Source: Chitinophaga sp. 180180018-3 (GTDB taxonomy: Bacteria > Bacteroidota > Bacteroidia > Chitinophagales > Chitinophagaceae). From it: a DNA stretch of 64,000 bases. Below are positions 35,701 through 44,616 of the stretch, in pieces. The number at the start of each line of letters is the position of its first letter. Position 1 is the first letter of the stretch. The stretch spans positions 1,178,001 to 1,242,000 of the forward strand of contig NZ_CP140772.1 of NCBI RefSeq assembly GCF_037893185.1. Reading direction: 5' to 3'. Both the position numbers and the translations under genes were made by a program. A model generated the notes under the pieces. It saw only the letters and a program-made list of their open reading frames with translations, was not told the DNA's origin and did no database searches.

Positions 35701-38700
35701 CTTCCGGCATTTCCGGACTGCTGAACTGCGCCATGCCGGTATATGTTTCTGTTTTACCTGCATTGCTGATATTGTTAATGTTCAAAGTGATCAACAGGTT
35801 TTCCGGTATCTTATCTACCTGAAGTGTGATTGTCTGCTTATCTATTGACAGTGTTATACTGTTGATATGTATACCCTGATCTATGCTGTAGTTTGCAGGA
35901 TCTTTAGCAGATATCTCTTCCAGCGGTTCCGTAAACCAGGCCGTGATACTATTGGTGCCGGCAGCTTTGGCCCATAAAAGGCCCTGGTAATAGCTATCTC
36001 CGAAAGAAAGGTTCAGCTGTAATTGCGGGCTATTACCGGTACCTGTATTTACCTCCCATGACGATGCTACAGAAGGCCATTGATTTAACCCGATAATCGG
36101 ATCTGTGTAACCGGTTAGCATCGGTGGCATATTCAGCTGACTGTTACCGGACGGATTGGATAAGGTAGTGATCAGCCTGTTGCCGTAAAGATCCTGCCAT
36201 GCAAAATCTACCTGCAACAAACCACCAAGTCCCCTGTAAGGGCTCATCGCCTGGTCAGGCATATTGGCTTTGGTTTGTATTGTATTTTTTGCAAAGCGGC
36301 TATATGGAACAGATTGAGTGTACTTCCAGTTATCCCCTGCAGCCAGTGTTTTGGGATAGCTTACTTTATCATTGCTGCTTACATTGTCTGTTTCACCTGA
36401 AGGCGAAGCAGGAAGACCCAGATTGCTGGCTGCAAAATAGTTATTTTCAGCAACCTGGTAAGACAGCATATTGTACGTATTGAGCAGGAATATCCTGCCA
36501 TAGTCGGCTGTTGAAGGATCATCAGGTATTTCCGGTGGCACGGCTCTTTCTGCTGCGATACCGGCTACTCCGGGAGGTACAGTAGAAGTTCGTATATCCG
36601 GGCCGCCCTTAATAACGAGTAGTTCCTTGTCCGCAAAGATACCGGCTACCGCCTGGTTCCTGGCAGCCAATGCTGTTAAGTCCTCACCATAATAGGCAGC
36701 CAGATCCTGCAGGGTGTTTCCACCTGCGCTGGTACCAACAGTTACTGTAATTTCAGGAAGCTTTATTGAGGTATACAGTGGTAATGGGTCAGGCCAGCTG
36801 GTTTGCAGCGGATTGGCTGCTTTTATTTTATCAGTGGTAGTTCCGAAATAAGCAGCAATGGTATCTAATTTGCCTCCCGGAGCGCTGCCTTCAGGCCTTA
36901 CTTCGTATACGCCTTCACTAATCAGTAACGATATACCGGTTCTTAACAGGCGTTTAGCGTTGTCTGCAGCCACATCGGCAACATTTCCATAATAGCCGTA
37001 GGCCAATGCTGCCAGCGTTTGCGTATTATCTGCTGCCAGGGTGCGCAGGTAAGGATCGGCTTCCGCAAATAATACGGAATGTGTGGTATCGATCGCTTCA
37101 CCGGTTGCCAGCACATTCATGTATGTGGTGATGTTATTGCGTATGGCATCGTCCTGTGGCGCAGTATATAATACGAGCAGCGACAATGTGGCTTCATTAT
37201 TATCATTAAATATCCGGTCCGGTAATCCGCTGTTGTTACCCGAATTGAAATAATACAGGTAGTAACCACCGCCTCGTGTAATACTTGCCTGCCAGAGCAA
37301 ACGGATAAATTGTGGGGCATCATTCAGTAATACCATTTCTTCCTGTACGGCATCTGTTTTAAAGAATGCCATAGCAGCAGTATCCGGGCGGGTTTCGGTG
37401 GAAAGGTTTACCTGTGCGATACCCATCGTGAGACTGTTGAGTGCATCTGTTTGTATCCCTTCTGATGTAGTACTGTTCGTATCCACACCGTAGGCAACAG
37501 TAAGGGTGGCGATCAGGGATGTGTTGTCGCCAATACCACTTACCATTTTTTCCAGTATGGCAGCGTTGTTGCCGTCGGCACCCATTATTTCGTAGGTGGT
37601 GAGTGTTGATGGGCTTTCTGTTACTACAGGCACCCTTTTAATGGTAAAGGCAACCAGCGACCCATAACCATAGCAGGTAACGGGCGTATTGATCATGGAA
37701 CGGCTGGATTCATCATATCGGCCGATCTGCATTTTCATACGTGGATTTATTTTACGTGTCTGCAGATCGGGTAATTGCAACAGCGTATCTGGTAATTGCC
37801 ACAAACTGAGTGCTGGTACTCCGCCTGCATTGCCGCCGTAAGGCATAGTAAAGGCAGAAGCGCTGTTCCAGCTTATTTCCGAAGTGAAAGGATACGTAGC
37901 TGCTTTCGTAATGAAGGCATCCTGCGCTCCCAGTGTTGAAAGCGCTATGTCAAGGCTGTTGTTAAGGGCAAATGTTTCCACTGCACTGATCTGCTTCGCA
38001 TCATATGAGCCAGGCACCAGTGGTATCGTTAGTTTGGTTGGATCGCTGCCGGCAAAAGACAACCAGTTGATGCCGGATGATTTGGAGAATACAATATTGA
38101 AGTTGTCGTTCGCTGTCAGGGTTGGTATCGGGAACTGCTGTCCTGTTAATGCGTACAGGCCTGCATAAGGCGGAAGGGTTAGTGCACTGCCGCTACCCGT
38201 TACCCACATTCCCTTGTATGCCGGCGTGATACCGTTTGTTGGCAGGCGTAAACCAGCCATATAGTAACGGGAAGTCATACCGGATAAATGTTGAAGACCG
38301 TTTGTTGCCTGGATCTCTTTCAGCAGCTCTCCTGCCTGGAATTGCTGGAGGTTGGCAATATTAAGGTAAGCTGTCAGCAGTTTATCGAAGAGGTCTGTTA
38401 CCGTACCATTTTCTGCCGGTGCCGACAGTTGTTGCTGTGTGATATTGTATTTGGATGCAATCCTGTTGAGTGTATCTCCGGTTCCTGTAGTAGTACTGAA
38501 TGAAGGAATCGCAAGTGTAGCTACAGGCAATAGTAATGCTGCCAGTCCGGTAATATTTCCGTTATTGATCAGATCACTGACAGACACACCTATGGCTTGT
38601 GCCACCTGTGTCAGCGATTGCCCCGACAGTGTTTTGTAAGGATCTTTGCCGGGGTAGTTAACTGTAATACCCGGAGCTAATGTATTGGCTGTATCCTGGT

Positions 38701-41700
38701 TCGCTGCGGCCAGATCTTTACCGGTAAAACCGTTAAAGAATATGGCTTGCGCAGCAATGCTGTCAAAAGTATCTGATGCCTGCACAATATAGGTACTGCC
38801 TGTAATGCGCAGCTTTTTGCCGCTGCTTAATCCGGCTGAAACATTATCTGTAAATAAAGCTTCAACAGAATACAGATCCGTTCCTGCTTTTTGATTTACC
38901 CAGTTAACAATATCATTTACACGCTGGCCATCCTGCAGATAGTATTTAAAGTCTTTCAGAGATTCCCTCGCCGCCTGCAGCATTTGTTTGCACAGCAACA
39001 GGAAGTAATCGCTGAAGATAAAGCTGGCCATAGACTGGCCACCGCTATCGTCCAGGCTGAACGCTTTCAGGTTATTCTTTTGCTGTTCTACCTGTACTGC
39101 CAGTTCATTGAAGTAGGCCCTGAGGTATTCGGTATAAGCAGCAGATGTACTATTGTAATCGGCGAAGTTGTAGGAAATGCCTTTATAGTCTGTTCCGTAA
39201 TCAGGCAGCGTTAGTACCATTTCCGGCGGAACCGGGAAGTAGGTGGCATTTGCTTCTCCTGATGCCGGCGCATTTACTGTCAATATAAACTGGTTAGCCA
39301 GGAATGCTGTAACATCGGCTGCAGGTATGGGTGTGGAATTAGGTGAGTGGTCCAGATAATCCAGCAGTGCCGCAATTTGAAGGTCTGTAATAATCAGTGC
39401 ATCTACCTGTTCGCTGGTTACAGGGCCGGATTGGATGGAGGCTATTGCCCAGCGGAATACTTCTTTGCTGAGTATTTCAAAAGAAGTGTCTGCACCGTTG
39501 CTGTAAGCCTTTAGGGTACCATTGTTCCTGTCGTCCTGTGGTGGCGGTACAGATTCTATAAACAGCATGGCAATATAACAGGCCAGTTGCGCGGATACCT
39601 GCTGTGCATTGTCGCCGGCCATGGTGAGACCGAGTCCTGCATATGCAGTGAGAGGAACAGGGGTAGCAGCCTTTTCGAGGTTGGACCATTGCGGATTCAG
39701 AGCAGTACTTACTGCCATGAGTTCTTTTTGGTCGTAATAGAGTCTACGGCTACGTCTTTTCAGCATTGGAATGCCCGCGGCATACAATGCGGTATGATCC
39801 GTTTTCCATGGTGGTGTGCCACCAATGGCATTGATGGTAATGCTTTGCTGAATCCTTGCAGAGAAGCTGAAACTGATATGTATTTTAAACAACCCGAGGT
39901 TGATTGTAACGCGAAGGGATACACTTACAGAGGCTGTAAGAGATATTTCTATTGGTTCATATGGTGCAAAAGTAAGCTGTGCAAGCAGACGTATGTCTAT
40001 ATTTACTTCTGCCTTTACAATCGCAAAATCGACAGAGCCGTACAACTTGCCGATAATGCCGACGGTACCACGGAACCAGAAATAATACGAGGTTTCAAGT
40101 TGCGTGTTGTTACCACTTCCGTCGGTAATCTGGTAGGGATTCCATTTGGCGAGTATACCTTCCAGTATGGCAACTGCAGTAAGACTGAATCCTGCTTTCA
40201 GGATACCTGCATCAAAGGAATAGCCGAAGCCAAATTGCATACCGAAGCCAAATACCAGTACGGGGTTAAACGTTCCGTTAGTAGCTGCCGGTACCCTGTT
40301 GGTAGTAGCGCTGGATAAATGGCCGAAGTAAACACCTGCAGATCCCATAACGGGAATGGGTATACCTATAGGTGTCCAGATAAGTGTCTGAAAAGTAAAG
40401 GAGCGTGAAAAATCTTCTTTCCAGGGGAAGCCGATATCTACCTGGAAATTGCCATTCGTGTAAATAGCAATGCCAAATACGGGCAGCGTAATATTGAACT
40501 GTCCCATATTGATTTTACGCATTACATCCGGCAGCACAATTTCCGCCTGGTACAAGCCGATGCTGTCGCTGATCTTCTTGTACATGATCTGGAAATCCAG
40601 CCCCTTGAATATTTTGGCTGGCTCACCTTCCAGCGCTATGCGCAGGGCATACAGGTAAGGATCATTGAACACAATTTGCAGTGTAAGAAAGTATTGTGCA
40701 ACATCTGCAGCAGTAACAAGTGCATTGGCCTTTTTATCATCTCCACCCAGCCTCAGTACTCCAAAGTCCATTCCGGTAAGCCAGCTGCTGTTGGCATCAA
40801 AGTGTACCGGTGGGATCTCTCCCGGCTTCGGATCAGGAAGATTAGACATACAGGCAATGGCTGCCTGTACATTATCTGCGGTTTTAAAACAATCCAGTGT
40901 TACATGCTGGCCCATTGCCAACAGTCGTAGGTCCAGGTATTTATTACCCTGTCCCGGAGGCGCCGGTGTGGTTTCCGGCTTGGCCGCGTTCCATGATGGA
41001 ACATCACCCCAGGCGGATGTTACATCCAGCGTTACAATAACGCCGTTCTTTTCAGGATCAGGATCTGCTGTATTGTAGGATAGGCTGAAGCCTTTAATGG
41101 TTACGAAGCCAAGTTCTATCGGGCCTATGCCTATACTAAAGCTTACCTTTTTATCTGTAAAGTCATATATGAGGGAGAGATTATTCAGTGGAACACTATT
41201 CAGTACACTCCAGGGGGCTGCCAGTCCGAACTTTGTTCCGGTAGCCCATGATACGAATGTTTCTACAATGCTGCCGATGCTGGCCGATTCTTTAAAGGAA
41301 AGTGTAGCAATATTATGCCCCGTTTTGGGGTCCTTCACTACCTTTCCTTCCAGCAGTCCCCAACGGATACCGTATGATGCGTAATCGGGGTCGAAATCGT
41401 AGAATACGACCATATCAATGCCCAGCCAGTTGATGTTGGCCAGCAAAGAACCGTATTTTCCTACGGTTGATGTTGCTATTCTTTTACCATAACCGATCAG
41501 GGCATTACCGGAAATAGTCAGATTCAGGAAGTCAATTACCCAGGGCTCAGCAGTTTTACCTGCAAAGCTCCAGTAATTGGTATCTGTTGATACGGATACT
41601 TTCAGCCCATTAATCCCCATCACCATACCGGTGTCCCAGCCAAGATATTCCTTCAATAGGCCGGAGATTGAGAGTACACCGTCGGTTTGCTCGCCTTCAA

Positions 41701-44605
41701 ACAGCCATGAGCTGGTGGCACTCGTATAGGAAGCCTGCAGGTGCAATGTGATATTGACATTCGGGTCATCGGGCAGCAGTATCAGATTACCATCTATTCC
41801 ACCAATAAGCTGATTGCCTTGCCCACTAACGGAAACGCCTACATCTTTTATGGTAAATACAGTGGTATTCAGCATACTGATAGGCCAGTCAATATTCAAC
41901 CGGCATTCCACTGTATAATTGATCTTTTGCATGGCGTAGGTAAACTGAAAATCCGTTACAACAGGTTGTGAGGGCGGATTGAACTGAACGCCAGGCAGGA
42001 ATATCGAGAACAGGTCGGTGGGTTTGATCACACCCGACTGCAGCAAGCCGTTAAATACGAGGTCTGGCCCAATTACACCAAGGGCTACGATGCCGGCATC
42101 TTTTCCTTCACCAATTCTGAATGTGCCGTTTACAGACCAGGTAGTGAAGCGGTCCTGTACAGAACCTGGATTCTGCACGTTTACATTGGCAGTTATTTCT
42201 TCGAGGTATAAATTATTAAGCAGTTTATAAGTTTGATCCGTTGCAAAGGTAAACCCCACATATTCAATTACATTATTGACACTATCATATACCAGCTGCG
42301 TATTTTTCAGCCCAAATCCTGACATGGCATTGAATGGTGATGGCAGCGCCTGAGTAAGGTTTATGCCACCTGCCAGCTGGTAGAATTTGGAAATGCTGGG
42401 ATAAGGGCTACCCAATTCACCGGACAGCTTCCATTTCCCGTCTTTCATCGGCAACTCAATAGCCAGTGTGATATCGGCAGAATCGATAATTCCTCCTACC
42501 GCACCGGAATTAATAGTGTCTGCATTTATAATCTCAAATTCGAAAAATGGTTTGCTAAACCGGAACCAGGGGAGTTCAGCAGGCGCCCAGCTTTCATTAT
42601 ACGTGAACCTTGTATTGGAAACAATGACATCCTGCGGTGCGGTAAATGAGATCTGCATTTGCGCGTTGCCCAATGCACTATTGTCGCCTGTTACGAGGAT
42701 GCTGGTGAGTATACTGCTCTCGTATACAGGAGTGATAACACTGTTGGTGATAGAAAAACTGGCACCTAATAATCCTGTAAAGAAATCGAAAATAGCGCCA
42801 AGGCTGAAAACGCCGGGAATCAGGTTCAGCACTTTGCTGGCATTTGTATTTGCCGGCAGATCTGCCAGTAATTGTTCGAGTACTGTTTCGGTATCTTCTG
42901 TGGTGATACCGCCAATGTCTCCTCCGTCGTGAATGAGGTGGTGTGAACGATCTTCTTCCCTGTATTCCTCTACATCTGCCAGCACGGCTTCCAGTACTCC
43001 TTCTGTATCTTCTTCAACCATATGACGGTTAGGGAACACTCTCAATGAGGTGCTTGATTTACTGACGATATAATTCAGGAAACTTACTGAGTATCTGAAT
43101 TTATCATTGTCAACATTCTGGTAAAAGTCAGCTATCTGTTTAAAATATTTATGTAGTTTGCCGTTGGCACCTTCTTCTCTGTATGCTTTAATAAAACCGC
43201 CCAGTATTTCTGCCGGGTTGTCTGCTTTTAACGCAGGCCATTCGAAGAGCGGTGCATTGATCTCGTTTGCAACAGCCTGTATATTGAGCGGGAGGGAAGG
43301 ATAATAAATAGTTATCGGCGCTACATCTGCTCTTATATATTCCGAAAGCCCCAGTATAGTAGTGGGATATTGTAAACCGTCTGCAGCAAGGCCAGGCTGT
43401 ATATAATATTTGCCAATATTCAATGCATCATTGGCGGTACCCTGACCTTCAAATATAAACGGCAACGCAGTGGTTTGTAACAGGTAGTTAAAAATGGGCT
43501 TGGGTACTCCACCTACCTGCACCAGCAATACACGGTCTGTTGTTGCGTTCAGCCAGGCCAGTTGTGCATTTATGTTTGCCATGGTAGCCACCCATACAAA
43601 TTTGACCCGGTTAACAGCATCTATCTGCTTCAGATAATTTTTCCTGTTCTGGTAAGTGACGGCTTCATTCTCTGAGGCAAATTCCATATTGCATTTACCG
43701 CCATTCAGTAGTTCAAATACTTTGTTTGTATGATCGCTGAAATTACCCAGACTCAGTATGATGATGGATTTAGCACCCGGTGAAGGACGACTCCTGTTTT
43801 TTTGTGAGGCCAGCATGGCCACAATCACTTCAAACATCCGTTCTTCAGCAGGACTCATGAACGCGGACTTGCTGAGGTTATTGATGCCATATACCGGTAT
43901 AAAATCCAATGCCGCCTGGCCCGTGATCCATCGGGCAATGGCTGCTTTTTCAGCATCAGGGGTATTTGTATAATAGTTCCAGTCCGGTACCGGTATGGGT
44001 ACCGGCAGATAAAAGGCCCGTTGGGCAAAAGATTTGTAGCCTAATACTTTTTCATCTGTAAGGGTGATAAAATTTTTGTCGGAATTGAACTGGATCTGGT
44101 TGGCGCCCAAATACCACTTATAAGGCTGGAGGCGTAGGAAATACAGGGTATTGAGCCTTTTGGCAAAATTGGGGACTATCACGCGAGATGGGGAATGTTC
44201 ATCATCTGCACCACCAGTGAAGCCCAGGTTTACCTCATTTCCAGGAGGATTATCGTCGGATTTAATCAGGGAAACAGTAGCATTTACCACTGTGCCTATG
44301 GGCTGCCTGTTTAGTTCCGGCAGCAGGTTGTATAACTTATCCCGGGTTGAATCTTCCCCGTAGTATACCTCTATGGTACCCTGGTATGCAAAGCCTTTAC
44401 TGCTTAGCGGGTTAGCCAATTGCCGGAGTATCCCAACAGTAGAAGCCTGATGCCCACTACCGGCGGTATCACTTGCAAGCATGCGGATCACGGGATTCTT
44501 TCCCCCATTCAGATAGCCCCTGAATGCATCCAATGATTTCTTTACCTGGAAATCCCAGTTGGGATTGAAGTAAGTATATACCTTGGTGAATAATGATTCA
44601 AACAT
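32735..44605 (-). CDS. Giant 3956-residue multidomain protein with LysM-like and Ig-like repeats
   Basis: ATG at 44605 is 11 nt after the stop of the upstream gene; an ORF start at 44698 would overlap that gene. There is no signal peptide. Residues 1 to about 520 look alpha/beta with MLASDTAGSGHQAS near 42-56 and GGVPKPIFNYLL followed by FEGQGTAND near 365-395, a faint resemblance to GT-B glycosyltransferases. An acidic linker follows (about 525-570). Residues about 650-1650 are a long run of beta-rich repeats, similar in style to DUF6603. LysM-like repeats occur in two blocks of three (about 1935-2065 and 2523-2668), for example DTLNRIASKYNI and NTLQDLAAYYGEDL. SbsA-type Ig-like domains lie near 2890-2955 and 3355-3420. 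The C-terminal third is otherwise unrecognised. Function is unknown; a large scaffold, toxin or surface-binding assembly are all possible. Confidence 0.85.
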   Translation of the reverse strand: MFESLFTKVYTYFNPNWDFQVKKSLDAFRGYLNGGKNPVIRMLASDTAGSGHQASTVGILRQLANPLSSKGFAYQGTIEVYYGEDSTRDKLYNLLPELNRQPIGTVVNATVSLIKSDDNPPGNEVNLGFTGGADDEHSPSRVIVPNFAKRLNTLYFLRLQPYKWYLGANQIQFNSDKNFITLTDEKVLGYKSFAQRAFYLPVPIPVPDWNYYTNTPDAEKAAIARWITGQAALDFIPVYGINNLSKSAFMSPAEERMFEVIVAMLASQKNRSRPSPGAKSIIILSLGNFSDHTNKVFELLNGGKCNMEFASENEAVTYQNRKNYLKQIDAVNRVKFVWVATMANINAQLAWLNATTDRVLLVQVGGVPKPIFNYLLQTTALPFIFEGQGTANDALNIGKYYIQPGLAADGLQYPTTILGLSEYIRADVAPITIYYPSLPLNIQAVANEINAPLFEWPALKADNPAEILGGFIKAYREEGANGKLHKYFKQIADFYQNVDNDKFRYSVSFLNYIVSKSSTSLRVFPNRHMVEEDTEGVLEAVLADVEEYREEDRSHHLIHDGGDIGGITTEDTETVLEQLLADLPANTNASKVLNLIPGVFSLGAIFDFFTGLLGASFSITNSVITPVYESSILTSILVTGDNSALGNAQMQISFTAPQDVIVSNTRFTYNESWAPAELPWFRFSKPFFEFEIINADTINSGAVGGIIDSADITLAIELPMKDGKWKLSGELGSPYPSISKFYQLAGGINLTQALPSPFNAMSGFGLKNTQLVYDSVNNVIEYVGFTFATDQTYKLLNNLYLEEITANVNVQNPGSVQDRFTTWSVNGTFRIGEGKDAGIVALGVIGPDLVFNGLLQSGVIKPTDLFSIFLPGVQFNPPSQPVVTDFQFTYAMQKINYTVECRLNIDWPISMLNTTVFTIKDVGVSVSGQGNQLIGGIDGNLILLPDDPNVNITLHLQASYTSATSSWLFEGEQTDGVLSISGLLKEYLGWDTGMVMGINGLKVSVSTDTNYWSFAGKTAEPWVIDFLNLTISGNALIGYGKRIATSTVGKYGSLLANINWLGIDMVVFYDFDPDYASYGIRWGLLEGKVVKDPKTGHNIATLSFKESASIGSIVETFVSWATGTKFGLAAPWSVLNSVPLNNLSLIYDFTDKKVSFSIGIGPIELGFVTIKGFSLSYNTADPDPEKNGVIVTLDVTSAWGDVPSWNAAKPETTPAPPGQGNKYLDLRLLAMGQHVTLDCFKTADNVQAAIACMSNLPDPKPGEIPPVHFDANSSWLTGMDFGVLRLGGDDKKANALVTAADVAQYFLTLQIVFNDPYLYALRIALEGEPAKIFKGLDFQIMYKKISDSIGLYQAEIVLPDVMRKINMGQFNITLPVFGIAIYTNGNFQVDIGFPWKEDFSRSFTFQTLIWTPIGIPIPVMGSAGVYFGHLSSATTNRVPAATNGTFNPVLVFGFGMQFGFGYSFDAGILKAGFSLTAVAILEGILAKWNPYQITDGSGNNTQLETSYYFWFRGTVGIIGKLYGSVDFAIVKAEVNIDIRLLAQLTFAPYEPIEISLTASVSVSLRVTINLGLFKIHISFSFSARIQQSITINAIGGTPPWKTDHTALYAAGIPMLKRRSRRLYYDQKELMAVSTALNPQWSNLEKAATPVPLTAYAGLGLTMAGDNAQQVSAQLACYIAMLFIESVPPPQDDRNNGTLKAYSNGADTSFEILSKEVFRWAIASIQSGPVTSEQVDALIITDLQIAALLDYLDHSPNSTPIPAADVTAFLANQFILTVNAPASGEANATYFPVPPEMVLTLPDYGTDYKGISYNFADYNSTSAAYTEYLRAYFNELAVQVEQQKNNLKAFSLDDSGGQSMASFIFSDYFLLLCKQMLQAARESLKDFKYYLQDGQRVNDIVNWVNQKAGTDLYSVEALFTDNVSAGLSSGKKLRITGSTYIVQASDTFDSIAAQAIFFNGFTGKDLAAANQDTANTLAPGITVNYPGKDPYKTLSGQSLTQVAQAIGVSVSDLINNGNITGLAALLLPVATLAIPSFSTTTGTGDTLNRIASKYNITQQQLSAPAENGTVTDLFDKLLTAYLNIANLQQFQAGELLKEIQATNGLQHLSGMTSRYYMAGLRLPTNGITPAYKGMWVTGSGSALTLPPYAGLYALTGQQFPIPTLTANDNFNIVFSKSSGINWLSFAGSDPTKLTIPLVPGSYDAKQISAVETFALNNSLDIALSTLGAQDAFITKAATYPFTSEISWNSASAFTMPYGGNAGGVPALSLWQLPDTLLQLPDLQTRKINPRMKMQIGRYDESSRSMINTPVTCYGYGSLVAFTIKRVPVVTESPSTLTTYEIMGADGNNAAILEKMVSGIGDNTSLIATLTVAYGVDTNSTTSEGIQTDALNSLTMGIAQVNLSTETRPDTAAMAFFKTDAVQEEMVLLNDAPQFIRLLWQASITRGGGYYLYYFNSGNNSGLPDRIFNDNNEATLSLLVLYTAPQDDAIRNNITTYMNVLATGEAIDTTHSVLFAEADPYLRTLAADNTQTLAALAYGYYGNVADVAADNAKRLLRTGISLLISEGVYEVRPEGSAPGGKLDTIAAYFGTTTDKIKAANPLQTSWPDPLPLYTSIKLPEITVTVGTSAGGNTLQDLAAYYGEDLTALAARNQAVAGIFADKELLVIKGGPDIRTSTVPPGVAGIAAERAVPPEIPDDPSTADYGRIFLLNTYNMLSYQVAENNYFAASNLGLPASPSGETDNVSSNDKVSYPKTLAAGDNWKYTQSVPYSRFAKNTIQTKANMPDQAMSPYRGLGGLLQVDFAWQDLYGNRLITTLSNPSGNSQLNMPPMLTGYTDPIIGLNQWPSVASSWEVNTGTGNSPQLQLNLSFGDSYYQGLLWAKAAGTNSITAWFTEPLEEISAKDPANYSIDQGIHINSITLSIDKQTITLQVDKIPENLLITLNINNISNAGKTETYTGMAQFSSPEMPEETTSTIIEQAKKDLQVYQQLWYQLTDPNGIAYSVNTTLVKNRYTLSAGQISGLVTDWIVSIYLFLENRSKGLTDVPPPAAAHLLTFTIDQTQLNEAQIFRLECSFTITRTRNAAAGDLETTGGILQAITEVSPLSGTEGGDTHSLNTFAARFEAALLQPGKYAMRIATGNDREAAGNSKETWAVRLGLDKKVPTPISYDITDVATPDIFAPRPISNKLETRQQVPVYYYSEKNGINFDTPSAYVDFTGIDMDQWGQQFFNSIDNVLSPEFTAAMQLVDKKKNTAYLKELLGSKESLADIVKEWMIPVFSGQAADATAVKEAFKQQLLEKLTNAYTTQAAVQYHAAVSADAAAGIAPRLYGSISRNFKFTAAMVYAADKTIVYLLFTNPPDPAAAVISNFTANGGLLITNAGIDPHDTRRVILNLNGEAIAGSTQITVDKGFKDMTGNIIMPPLMQTALPAVNEGNNSDVITFTSPKLGLQKDTVAPLPFLISSPQIVRSSSNELLPYVDLNLSFAGSQIEHQISTLPNIEGYEASTWLSFVTPLDNTSPLTEDLGKIQVPMVLRAFPTAPSMVNQSGESTVPPNASNINQLLNWNYNIVYSLQIHYPQDQLDFTINFNVSDNNHAMLMKGIEDAFPELAEFITVSPSVYKVLQTQLTKVTAGTADTDPLLDTVSTALTSYAALVSNVVKASQDNNMAMARRNNRLVSTQVLPYTFYIQEGSATVNEVQALIISIHGLPPDGVEQPLVNIEGYERQVYDQGCIGDFCYFYTQNGVVLPASVGQTIPERTVVIPAMNILARQDAATTTLIKRNAELVPGKPSSEPFIYTTGTVEFSNPYHPTTDCVTPVDISMINAPSGQHNYASLTTQLTNLFDALLEENSQDTLSFLMSCQYNYQLNSGIEEVILPVMMQPMQSIQVKPDSVTGNKKLAEMISDWANSIELWYNTVAPDTTNAVLWFDLTIFSSLTQQPLPLVRLRALNLGIQYITSL

Positions 44606-44616
44606 GGCTTGTTTTT

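Noticed and set aside
34262..40318. Several long + strand frames (up to 243 codons) inside the giant gene
   Set aside because: They are shadows of the 3956-codon minus-strand frame, which has coherent repeats and no stops.
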